36,762 nt of DNA from the NCBI GenBank assembly GCA_030685235.1, contig MU839297.1, forward strand, positions 1 to 36,762, written 5' to 3'. Source of the stretch: Copromyces sp. CBS 386.78. Taxonomy: Eukaryota; Ascomycota; Sordariomycetes; Sordariales; Sordariaceae. Positions 1-9,990 of this stretch are shown piece after piece (the first letter of the stretch is position 1; each line of letters starts with the position of its first letter). The position numbers were made by a program, and so were the translations under genes. The notes under the pieces are model-generated. The model was not told the origin of the DNA. It made no database searches and worked only from the letters and a program-made list of their open reading frames with translations.

Positions 1-96
1 ATGGATGCGTGTGAGATTATTGGTCCAAAAAAAAAATTAAAGTGGGGGAGCAGTGTATGAAGACATTGAGGGCAGTGCGAAAAGACTTTCTCTTAA
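1..96. other. Non-RIPped flank at the window start
   Basis: The first ~95 bases have ordinary composition, with intact CpA and TpG and a run of A. They change abruptly into TA-rich sequence near position 96. The minus-strand Copia integrase reading stops making sense at the same point, so this is probably where that element was truncated or joined to unrelated DNA. I see no gene here. Confidence 0.45.
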
Positions 97-1590
97 TATA
101 AGGTTTTTTAATCTCCTTTAGAAAATTAACTGTTTCTACGAGGAGTTCCTATAGGTTCTTACAATTTATATTAGCCTTCGAAGGTAATAAGTTTAAAATT
201 TTAACGATGTAATTAACGACGAAAAGCTAGAATTATTCTAAGATTTAGAAATTTATTATTAAAATTCTAGCGTATTATATAATAATAGTGTTTATTTATT
301 CGATCTTTCTTTATATTTAAGGGGTATAGGGTATTGATTTAAGAAGTTTAATGCCTTCTATACGTACTTAATTAACGAATTTACTATATTAAAACTCCTT
401 TGTACTAAAGCCGAATTTTAAGCCGCCGTCAAAATTAAAAGTTCTAATCTTAAGACCGCTCTAGAGTTTAGCCTATTTTTTAAATTCTTTAATTTAAATA
501 AACATATTACTTTTATTAATTATAAACTTAGCCTAATAAAACCTAGTTACCTTGTCGATAAAATAGATTATATATCTATATCTTTTATAGCTAATAGTAA
601 TATAAAATACGATATTAACGTAAATATAAACTATAAATTAAATTGTTACTTTATTAGCGATCTTAGGGATAATGTTGTAAGCCTTTACTTTAATGTAAGC
701 CTTATAAAAATAATTGTAAATATTACTAAGTTTAATACCAGCCGTTTTATAAGCTTTAAAGACTTAATCTCTACCTACGTATATAAAGCGGCGGTATATC
801 GTTGAGTAATTAATAAATATTATTATAGTATATCGAATATTTTAAGTAAAGTCTAGCTATACGATGACCGGTAATACTAGAAGGTTATTAATGTATTTAC
901 ACTAAATCTTAACTTTATATATAGTTATTTAATTTATACGTATATTCTAAACTATACTATTATCGAATAGGCCCTTCGTTGTAAATAGATTTACTAGTAT
1001 AGAAGGGCAATAAATTACATTCTTAATACGGACCATAATATTAATACGGTTAATAGGCATCGTAAGCTCAACGGTGCCTATATAGTAGGTATACGTAGAA
1101 TTCCCGTTACTAATAATATAAACGATGGGGTATAGGAGTGGTTATAAATCTATAAATTATTTAAAATAATTAAAAATATTAAAAGCGTAACCTAAATCGT
1201 AAATAATTAAGTCGCGTATATCGGTTTACTTTAAAGCCTATTAATATTTAATAATATTACCTTATATATATTAAAATTATAGATAATTTAAATCGATTAA
1301 TTAATAATTATTAACATATTAAGCAACGTTTATTAAGGGCTCTAGTAAAAATCTATACTACCTATACTACTAGAGGCTATAAATATTCTACTATTATAGA
1401 GGAGGGTAAAGTTTAAAGTAATAGTAGCCGGGGTAATAAGGTTAAAAGAGGCGTTATTAGCTAAAGTAATAGTACTAGTAATATTAGCGGCCTTCTTAGC
1501 GAAAACCTCTTTCTTAGGACGCCAAGTATTAGGAGCCTACTTAGGGTTATAGACCTAATAGATTTCTGCCTTACTTAAAACGTAATAGCC
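97..1590 (-). mobile_element. RIP-degraded Ty1/Copia element, distal part (spacer, protease region, integrase)
   Basis: Read on the minus strand, this stretch continues the gag begun at about 9,700, after removal of the Gypsy insertion at 1,591-8,874. A pre-integrase segment resembling the Copia 'N-V-x-Y-x-P' region lies around 970-1,033. The integrase core follows at about 410-690, with YRYIIYFIDKVTRFY-like residues, then SGLKIRTFNFDGG near 420-460. A conserved segment reading VKILNLLPSKA lies at about 170-225. Many codons are TAG/TAA where Gln or Trp is expected, and frames shift at least once, so it cannot encode protein. The similarity is recognised by eye against the general Copia pattern. 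It is not the same family as the right-hand Copia copy, because the two overlap in this integrase segment and differ. Confidence 0.75.
1586..1590. repeat. Target-site duplication, left copy (TAGCC)
   Basis: TAGCC directly precedes the 5' LTR. The same five bases follow the 3' LTR at 8,875-8,879. Five-base duplications are typical of Ty3/Gypsy integrases. It lies inside the older Copia gag, proving the insertion order. Confidence 0.8.
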
Positions 1591-1811
1591 TGTCACAGGA
1601 TTAGCTTGTGACATGCCTACCCTGCACCGACTATTAATATACTATGCCTAGAGTTATAGCACGGTCACGTATAGGGTTATATACGCGTACAGACTAGCCT
1701 TCCAAGGCTTTCGCCTATATACCCAATCCTCTATACACATCCTTCCTTTCCTCTCCTTCGCACAATAATATATATCCTACCCTATCCTTAATAATACTTT
1801 ACCCTATAATA
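1591..1811 (+). repeat. 5' LTR of the Gypsy element
   Basis: The 221-bp repeat begins TGTCACAGGATTAGC and matches 8,654-8,874 end to end. Nearly all differences are C/T or G/A transitions, as RIP produces. The first 23 bases contain a short inverted repeat, TGTCACA..TGTGACA. The right end reads ..TAATA, probably an original ..CA terminus mutated to TA. Homology with the 3' LTR stops exactly at 1,811. Confidence 0.88.
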
Positions 1812-2079
1812 GTTTATTAGACTTACTATTGCGCTACGTATACTTAAGGGAAATAGATTCAAATTATATTTAATATAGAAAAAGAATTCAAATTGCATCC
1901 GTAATTAATCGCTCCGCGATTAAAAATTCGACCCCTTACGAACGGGGCAAGTAAAGATTCGGTCGCAAATAGCACGATTCGAATTAAGTAATATAATATA
2001 AATATTAGCCTTATCTTTTTCTCCTTACCTATTAATTAAAATAGTACGTTTAAGAATACTATTGTATCTGTATTAATTT

Positions 2080-3610
2080 AGTAATTAATAATAGATTAGT
2101 TACAGGTTATTACCGATAATTTTATTGTAATAACCGCTATTAGCGCCCTTTAAGCTATTAATTTTAAGAATTAAGTAATTTATAATACCTTAATTGAAGT
2201 ACTTATAAACTTCGATAACGATCCTAATATTTGCGTTCTATTATATTATATTGTAAACTACGCTCTTATATTCGTATTAGTCCCGGTATTTTACGATGTT
2301 ACCTTTATTTATAATTATTTCATTTACAACGATGTTATTGAAATCTATTTATACGTTTAGAGAACCGAGGAGGATTTTACTAAGTCCTACTAAGAAATCG
2401 ATTGTTTAAATATTCGAAATACTAAATTCTAATAAAGGATTAACGAATTTAAATAATCTTTTAACGATTTTAAGATTAATACTTTTAAATTTTTTTAGAG
2501 ATAAAGAAATAGGTACGCCGAAATTATTAATAAGATCCGTACTTAATTAAAATAAGTTTAAAAAATTAAAGTATTTATTATAGCGATTATAAATATTAAT
2601 AGTAGTAGTTATAGGTTAGTATAATTACGTACGTATATTATTCCATTCGATAGTAAAGGAGTTATTCTATTAGAGAAAGCGGAAAAATATTATTCTTAGT
2701 ATATAAAAGTTAAATTATACTAGATTAACGAATTGATTTATTTCGTTTTTAAATTTAAATATTTTTCGTATATTATTAAATATTCCGAGGGCTCCCCTTT
2801 CGCAACTATCGAATCGGCGCTAATTAATATTTTCGAATATTTAATTAATAATATTAAATAGAAATAAAAGATTACGATAGACTTTTTTAAAGAGTTCGAT
2901 ACTAAATATGATAATTCCGACCTTACTATTATTATTCGTCGCGAATTAAATAATTTAAAGATAATTAAAGATATATATTAGGCCGTTTTCGAAGACCGTT
3001 TTACTATTTTTATCGATTAATATAATATAGATAATATTATAAAGGTGTATTTCCTTCGTAATAAAGTTATTAAGGCCGTCCGTAATATTATTATTTACTA
3101 ATACCCGCTTTTTACCAATAACGATTACGGCAAATAGTTTTAAATAATTTGCTTATTAGTTTAGAGTTATAAAAATAATATTTATTGCGAGAAGTTTGTT
3201 AACCCTTTTTATAAACCGTTTTCTTTAAATAATTATAATATTACTTCGTCCGCGGAGTAGCCTATTAATTAGGGCGGTAATACAATAAACTTTAATTTTA
3301 TATCTATTATTAATATTATTATATACGGTATAATTTTGTAAGAGATCTTCGAGTATTATATAAAGACTGGCGTATATACCCGTTGCAGTCGTAAGAATTA
3401 TTTTTTGGCCGCTTGCTATAGCCGTATTAATTTTAATAAGGATCCCTTCGTTTCTATTCGTAGTAGTCGTAGCGGTCGTAATAGTAGAGGTAGTGGCAAA
3501 GGCGGTAGTAAGGGCGGTAATAATAATAATTCTATTCTTTAGTAGGGTTAGTACGGCTACGGTTAATAGGGTTATAATTAATAGGGCTACGGCTAATAAT
3601 ATTAAATTAA
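2080..3610 (+). pseudogene. gag remnant with damaged zinc knuckle
   Basis: Conceptual translation with stops gives a retrotransposon gag: a helical capsid-like part, then a zinc knuckle at 3,375-3,416, then a Gly/Ser/Asn/Gln-rich tail (3,460-3,605) with repeated QQGYGQQGYN-like units. In the knuckle the spacing C-x2-C-x4-H-x4-C is kept, but the first Cys codon is TAT and the His codon is TAT. TGT to TAT and CAT to TAT are the changes RIP makes. Many CAG/CAA codons have become TAG/TAA in the Gln-rich tail. It is not translatable as an intact protein. Confidence 0.75.
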
Positions 3611-3699
3611 TATTATGAATGCTTAGGCGGTTAATAATAATAATGCCGTAGTACTGTAATATTAGTAGGCCCCCGTCCTTATATACGTCCCTAGTTTCG

Positions 3700-4260
3700 T
3701 CGGCCCTATCTAAGGTAACGAAATTAATTATATTAATTAGTAGGGAAATATATAGCTTTTAAATTAAATTATAATTAGAAGTAATTATTTATAGGATAGA
3801 GAAAAGAGGGTAATATTATTATATAGTTAAATATAATTAAAATTTATAGATCTTCTATAGATAGCCGTTATAAATATTTTAATTTATTAAATTTCTTTAT
3901 TTAATTGTCCGACGGATTATATAAAATATATTATTTAAGTTTGGTCGATAATAATTATATTACTTTAGGTTTTATAGATAGACGTTTTATTTATTATTAT
4001 TATCTTCCCTTCTATAAGTTTATAATATTTAAAATTTTATATTTCGTCGATAGAGGCCCCGCTAAAGGTAATATTATTTATTTTATAAAATTTACGATGG
4101 GGATAGGCTATTATTACGAGATTATCGACTTATTTATTTATGATTTAATTGAAGATAACCCCGTTATTTTAGGCTACCTATAGTTAGTTTATTATTTATT
4201 AAATATTTTATAATTTTATAATTCGCTCTAATTTATTATAATTTGTAAAAAATGCGGCTA
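3700..4260 (+). pseudogene. Protease and linker remnant of the Gypsy pol
   Basis: An uninterrupted stretch of 92 codons at 3,905-4,183 has no ATG. It ends in an ENPVILGYL-like segment that resembles the NPVILGLPWL motif closing the Gypsy aspartic protease region. The expected D-S/T-G-A active-site tripeptide cannot be read clearly upstream. The open frame survives by chance within an element that is dead elsewhere, so it should not be called a gene. Confidence 0.55.
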
Positions 4261-5229
4261 CTTCTTAAAAGGAATCTTTAGTACTAAACGGGAAGCCTTT
4301 ATAACTAGCTTAGTTATCTAATTTAATATAATATATTTAACGTTTAAAAAGGTTATTTATAAAGAGGTCTTAAATAAAGGCGAGCCCGATTTTAACGAGT
4401 TATAAACGGATATTTTGCGCCGTATTTCTATTTCCGCAATTGTGAAACGTATAGCCCGCTAATAGTTTAATTACTTTCGAAATTAAATTATTTATTATTT
4501 AAAGACTTTTGCGATTAATAAGATATTAACAGGCCCCGGCTAAATTATTATATTTAATATAATCCCTTACAGCGTAATCCCCCTTCCTTTATTATAGATA
4601 GTCCTAATATTTTATTAGGTAATTAGAAGATTTTATATTATTATTATAAATTATTAAATTTAGATCCGTCGCTTTTATATTTTGGTAGGCTTTATTAATT
4701 TTAATAATATTAAGGAGTTATTTATTGCTGCTTTTAATTGGTTAGTAGAGAAGTATAATTTCTAAGTTATTTATACTATAAGGGTTAATATAGACGAGGA
4801 TATTAAGTGTATATTAGAAGAAAATAAATTAGTAGAAGAATACGGTATTTTAGACCCGTCCGTTCTTAATAATAAATTTATTTTAAAAATAATTAAAGAA
4901 GTTTTAATAAGTAGAGGATAGAGGTATAAAAAGTTTTTTAGTAATAATTTCTATTATTAAATCGACGGTTTAGTAAAAAAGGGTAATATAGCTATTTTGA
5001 GAGTTATTAAAGTTTTTAATTCTATTAAAATTATTAATATAGATAACGATTTTCCCTAGTGTAAGGAAGTTATCGATTAATATTTCGCCGCTAATAATAT
5101 TACTTTACGTAAGGTTATTTTAGAAGATATTACGAAGTTTTACGAGAAAGCCGATAAACTCTTTAAAATGGACGCGTAAATTTAGGCTAAGTTATTTCGA
5201 TAGTATTAGTATTATATAAGTATTTTCCG

Positions 5230-6600
5230 TTAAGAGGGAGTTAAAATCCTCCCTCCTTATTATTTTTACGACTTTAAGATTGAATTTTGCCCGGGAATTA
5301 TACCTTTAGCCGTTTGCGGACGCCCTTTTAACCCCGACGAATTTAATATCGTTAAAAAATAGATTAATAATATATTATAGAAGAAGTTTATCCGGTTATT
5401 ATAATTAGAAGTATCTGCCCTAATCCTTTTAATAAAGAAATTAAGTAACGGAGTTTGCGTTTATATAAATTATTACAGTATTAATAATATTATATTTAAA
5501 TTACAATATTTATTACCGCTAATTAAAGAAACCTTCGACGTTATTTATTATATTAAAATTTTTATTAAGTTCGATATTATCGCTGCTTTTAATTATATCT
5601 GCGTAAAAGAAGGGTACGAATAGTTTATAGTTTTTATAATACAATTTAATTTATTTAAATTATTAATAGTTCTATTTGGTTTATAAAGCGCTTCCGGGGC
5701 TTTTTAGAATTATATTAATAATATTCTTTATAACGTTCTCAACGTCTATACAATTATTTATTTTGACGACGTCCTAATTTATTCCGATAATATTAAAAAT
5801 TACGAATAGTATATTAACAACGTCCTTACCCACTTAATTAAAGTAGGCCTTAGCGTTAATATCGATAAATACGAATTTTATATAATATAAACGAAATATT
5901 TGGGCTTTATTATTATACCGGGAAGTATTGAAATAGATTTAGAAAAGGTTAAAGCCGTTACCGATTAAGTAATCCCCTAATTTAAAAAGTCCTTATAATT
6001 TTTCTTAAATTTTATAAACTTCTATTACCATTTTATTAAAAATTTTTCGATAATAGTGGGGCCGTTATACGAATTTACGAAGAAGGATGTTATATAGTCG
6101 TAGTCCGCTATATATAATTTTACTTTTAAAGTTTTAAAACGAATTTTTATTAGCGGACCTATATTAAAGATTTACAATTAATTTAAAAAAACGGTAGTTA
6201 AAATAGATGCTTCTAATTAGGCTGCGGGAAGTACCCTATTTTAATACGAAAATAATAGTATTTTCTATCCTATTACTTACTTTTTATTAAAATATATAAT
6301 TTAGGAATATAATTATAATATATATAATAAAGAGTTGTTCGCTATTATTAAAGCCTTTAAGGAATAGAAACTAGAGTTCGAAGGTGCTTAATAACCCTTC
6401 GGTATTTTAACCGACTATAAAAACTTCTAAACTTTTATAATTAATAAATAGTTTACTTAACGTTATATAAAGTAGTCCTAATTCTTATTACAATTTAATT
6501 TTTTAATTAAATATATTTTAGGGATGTAAAACCTTCGCCTTAATACTTTAAACCGTAAATTTAACGACCGTTCCGCTAATATTAATAATAATCGTTTAGT
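5230..6600 (+). pseudogene. Reverse transcriptase and RNase H remnant of the Gypsy pol
   Basis: Recognisable motifs in order are: a KLSNGVCVYINY-like segment (~5,440), FDIIAAFN (~5,570), FGLQSASGAF (~5,680), the catalytic YFDDVLIYS at 5,759-5,785, and a KYLGFII..PGSIE segment (~5,890). RNase H follows, with a DASNxAAG-like motif near 6,205 and KELFAIIKAFKE near 6,330. The two catalytic Asp codons (GAC GAC) survived. Numerous TAG/TAA codons interrupt the frame elsewhere, so the enzyme is dead. Confidence 0.85.
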
Positions 6601-6939
6601 AGCCCGCTAGTAAGTACTTTTAAATCCTATATAATTCGAAAATAGTTACTTTAACCTTTTAAATTTTACCCTCCGCTTAATAAGTAATTACGACGATAAA
6701 TCTATTAACGATATTATCCTTACTAATTATAAAATTTTAATTTTTTTTTAAGAGGTCGTTTCCTATTTATTGGACTCTATTTATAAATAATAGACCTTTA
6801 ATATTAAAAAGGTATTCTATAAAGTATTTACAGAGTATTAAGTAATTAATAATAGAGTTACTAAGTAGTATAATAGAATTATTATTAACTCGTATAATAA
6901 AGAGTTTTAATTCGTTTTAATTAGCCGCTAATATAATTC

Positions 6940-7960
6940 CCCTAGTGCGGGATACCCTAATTATAATATAATTTATAACTTTCTTTAATACGATTTCTAT
7001 TAGGAAAGGATGGTTTACGATATTAGAATTTTCTATAAAGGTTATTTCCCTTACGTTAAAACGAAATTTTTGAAATAAAGATCCGTTAGATTATTTAAAC
7101 TTTTTGAAATATTATTAGTACTATAGAAAGATATTTCTATTAACTACGTTATTTTACTACTTCTAAATATTTATTTCGGCTAGACTTTTAAATATATTGC
7201 CGTCGTCGTTAATTAATTGACTAAGATGCGTTACTATATCCTAATAGTAATTTTAGAGGTTGAAGAATTAATTAATCGCTTTATTGACCGGGTATATTAC
7301 CTTTATAATTTATTAAATATAGTCCTTTTTAATCGCAGTACGTAGTTTGTTTTACGTTTTTGGAGTATTCTATATAAATAGCTTATTATTATTCACAAAC
7401 TTACCTCCGCTTTCTACTTTTAGATTAATATTTAAACCGAGTGTATTAATATAGAAATAGAGTAATTCCTCTGTCTTTATATTAATTGGGTATAAATTAA
7501 TTAAGTTAAATAACTACCCTTCGCTAAGTTTGTAAGTAATAATACGACGTCTTTATCGATTAGTATTTCTCCTTTCTTTACTAATTACGGTTTTTATTTT
7601 CGAATAAATACCGAATTACATACCCTACCATATTTAAATCTATTATTAATTTAATTGAAAGAATATTATAAGGTTAACGAATTAGTTAATTACTTTTAAA
7701 TAATTTAGGACTTTATATTATAAAAGATAAAACGTATTTAAATATAATACGAAAATAATATTAATTATTACCGAATTAATTCGTTTAAATATAAGGAGGG
7801 GGATTTAATATTCTTTAATATAATTAACTTCGTTAACGGCCGACCGATATTAAAATTTTACTCCCGTTAGGAAGGATTATTTAAGGTTATACGAACGGAG
7901 TTTTATACGGTATACTTCGCCTTACCTTCGAATATAAAATACGTTCCTATTTTTTACGTT
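6940..7960 (+). pseudogene. Integrase remnant of the Gypsy pol
   Basis: The degraded H2C2 zinc-binding region lies at about 6,940-7,080, with His and Cys codons turned to Tyr. It is followed by a catalytic-core reading YFGQTFKYIAVVVN (~7,170). A late-core segment reads KWLPFAEFVSNN-like near 7,505-7,545 and SISPFFTNYGF near 7,560-7,595, a signature of Gypsy integrases. The frame is broken by stops. Confidence 0.82.
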
Positions 7961-8059
7961 TCGATAATTCAACTTTAGATCGGTAGAAACCTATTTAATT
8001 AGAATACTTTAACGGATATTAAAGTAAATAATAGTAGAATTATAATCCGTATAAATAAT

Positions 8060-8260
8060 TATAAAGAATATATTGAATAGGATTTCGAAAAATTTATCGA
8101 TTATACTTAGCTAGGTAATAATACCTATTAATACTACTACGTATAATAGAAAAGCGATTACTAATTAACTTAGGAACTTAAGGCTAACGTTATTAATTAC
8201 GAGGAAATAATCCTACGCTTCTATAAGGAGAACCCTAATAAGTTAATACCTCCCGAAATA
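8060..8260 (+). pseudogene. Chromodomain remnant at the C-terminus of the Gypsy integrase
   Basis: With stops read through, the end of pol gives a sequence with a tyrosine-rich strand (YYYV..KSDY), then LT.ELKANVINYEEIILRF and KENPNK. This follows the chromodomain pattern Y-x-V-K-W-x-G-Y / W-E-P-x-x-N-L / F-H-x-x-x-P. The Trp codons are now TAG or TAA. Its presence classes the element as a chromovirus; in that group the domain is thought to guide integration towards modified chromatin. Confidence 0.7.
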
Positions 8261-8641
8261 TAGTAATAGCCTAAGTACATTATTAATACTACTCTAATAC
8301 CCGATCCCGAGCTCGAAGCCCCCGAGGCCGCTCTTAAGCCCTTTAAATAGCGTTCCGCCTACTTAATACAACGGGAAATTACGGTTATAATTAACTTATT
8401 TACTCCGCTCTCCGACGGCGTTACGACTATTTGTATATTAATTAAGCCAATAAATAAGAGGGTAGAAGAATTTTTAGCCTTGCTATACGAGAAGATACTA
8501 CGGAGGTTACTAGATATTTAGGTAAGTAAGATACCGTTTATAGAGGTTACTAATTATAATAAAATATTAGAGGAAATAGATTTGAACAATTAAATTATTA
8601 TTTTATATATATATTTGTTTAAAGCTATTAGAGCTTCTTTT

Positions 8642-8653
8642 AAGTGGGGATAA
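8642..8653 (+). other. Polypurine tract of the Gypsy element
   Basis: AAGTGGGGATAA lies immediately before the 3' LTR. A purine-rich run ending in GGGGATAA next to a TGT-starting LTR is the usual plus-strand primer site of fungal chromoviruses. Confidence 0.75.
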
Positions 8654-8874
8654 TATTATAGGATTAGCTTGTAATATACTTACCCTACACCGATTATTAA
8701 TATGCTATACTTAGAATTATAGTACGGTTACGTATAGGGTTATATGCGCGTACAGACTAGCCTTTTAGGGCTCTCGCCTATATAGCTAGTCCTCCGTATA
8801 CATCCTTCCTTTCCTCTCCTTCGTACAATAACGTATATCCTACCCTACCCTCAACAGTGCCTTACTCCGTAATA
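8654..8874 (+). repeat. 3' LTR of the Gypsy element
   Basis: The 221-bp direct repeat of 1,591-1,811. It begins TATTATAGGATTAGC where the 5' copy has TGTCACAGGATTAGC: three C-to-T or G-to-A changes in seven bases. It ends ..CCGTAATA, directly followed by TAGCC. Confidence 0.88.
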
Positions 8875-8879
8875 TAGCC
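8875..8879. repeat. Target-site duplication, right copy (TAGCC)
   Basis: Identical to 1,586-1,590. Together they fix both LTR ends to the base and show that the flanks 1-1,590 and 8,880 onwards were once contiguous. Confidence 0.8.
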
Positions 8880-9720
8880 ACATAGTATATACTTCTAAAA
8901 TAGGTAAATCTTCTTCTTATTATATCCAACACACTTAACCTTTTTATTATCCTTAGAGGAAGTCTTATTATTAAATCTAAATCCAAATATAGAAGATTAA
9001 CTAGGATTAATTTAAGCGGCTATTTTCTAGATATTAATATTAAAACTGGCAAGACGAGATTTAATAATACTAATATTATTCAACTTAGCCAACAAATCAC
9101 CAATCGTTATCTACTTATCCTCTAAGGCCTTCGACTAATATCTAGCGTCGATAGGGTAGGTATTTTTAACCGCGTTATATAAATAGCTAATTTCAATATT
9201 ATCGGTAAATTCGTACTTAGTATCGTAGACGCGTTTACGGAATTTAGTATACTAATTAAAAAAAGAGCCTATAAAATCAAAATTAAATCTCTTAATAAAT
9301 ATATACGCGTAGAAAACCTCTGTACGGGCCTTATTAATAACGCGAATAATATAAGATTAAACGAAGTTATATAATACTTTAAGATTTTTACCTTTTCTAT
9401 TCTATCTGTTAACTATAAAGGTAGTAATAATCGATTTGTTCTTAAAGGTGGACAATAGAACCTTTATAATATTAATACGCTTTATATATTAAATTTCGTA
9501 CTTTTGAAGCTCAATCTCTTCGTTAAGCTTAGCGGGGGGATCCTTAGCGAAGATAAATTTATATAAACCTAGGGAATTAAGTTCGGCTTCGAGACCTTAC
9601 TCCTAGTTATCGATATTGTATTCTCCTTAAAAGTAGACGAAGGAAGATGAGTTGGAAGATATATTAGCGATGTTAGTGTCGATATTATTGCGGTTGCGTA
9701 TTTAGATAAGGTTGAAAAAA
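8880..9720 (-). mobile_element. RIP-degraded Ty1/Copia element, gag part
   Basis: On the minus strand, from about 9,700 downwards, a gag-like reading appears: SLGLYKFIFAKDPPAKLNEEIE-like residues near 9,510-9,570, then a helical stretch down to about 9,090, then a basic region. It ends in a zinc-knuckle-like segment (KCVGYNKKK..) at about 8,900-8,945, where the second Cys codon is TAT. The reading continues across the Gypsy insertion into 1,590 and below, as LSKAEIY.VYNPK and then TWRPKKEVFAKK. Stops are frequent. The sequence upstream of gag (9,720-9,990) is probably its leader or LTR, but I cannot define an LTR end. Confidence 0.65.
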
Positions 9721-9990
9721 TTGGGGAGGGGTACGTGAGTTACTAGACTAAATGCGGGAAGGTTTGAAGTTGCTAAACTAGGTAGAGATTGAATTATTTA
9801 ATTTAAAGTTGTCGTTAATTGATGTAGATAGAGTGTATAGTAAATGCTTCCTAAAATTTTTATAGGCGCGCGATGTAGGGAGGTCGCGAGTCGAGTTTAG
9901 TCGAAGGTCGCGAGTATTGCCTATACCCGGTGCGTAAATGCTAGATAATGATGAGGATTGTTGCTTTGATTGCTGTTGATTATAGGGAAG
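9720..9990. other. Transition from RIPped to normal sequence
   Basis: Base composition recovers gradually from TA-rich to ordinary over this stretch. It contains GC-rich pieces such as two GGTCGCGAGT copies near 9,890-9,920, one AGGTCGCGAGT and one AAGGTCGCGAGT. It may be the leader of the minus-strand Copia element, or host flank where RIP leaked beyond the repeat. No gene seen. Confidence 0.4.

Larger units (their letters stand above)
1591..8874 (+). mobile_element. Ty3/Gypsy chromovirus-type LTR retrotransposon, RIP-inactivated
   Basis: A complete but dead element of about 7.3 kb with two 221-bp LTRs, a polypurine tract and a 5-bp target-site duplication. On the plus strand the order is gag with zinc knuckle, protease region, reverse transcriptase, RNase H, integrase and chromodomain. 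This is the Ty3/Gypsy order, and the terminal chromodomain marks it as a chromovirus. All coding parts carry many in-frame TAG/TAA stops and His/Cys to Tyr changes, as expected from C-to-T changes on either strand. The longest surviving open stretch is only 92 codons (3,905-4,183), inside the protease/linker region, and lacks an ATG. It interrupts the gag of a Copia element lying on the opposite strand. Confidence 0.9.

Noticed and set aside
3905..4183. 92-codon open frame inside the left AT-rich block
   Set aside because: No ATG, and its content is the protease/linker part of the dead Gypsy pol. It is a remnant, not a gene.
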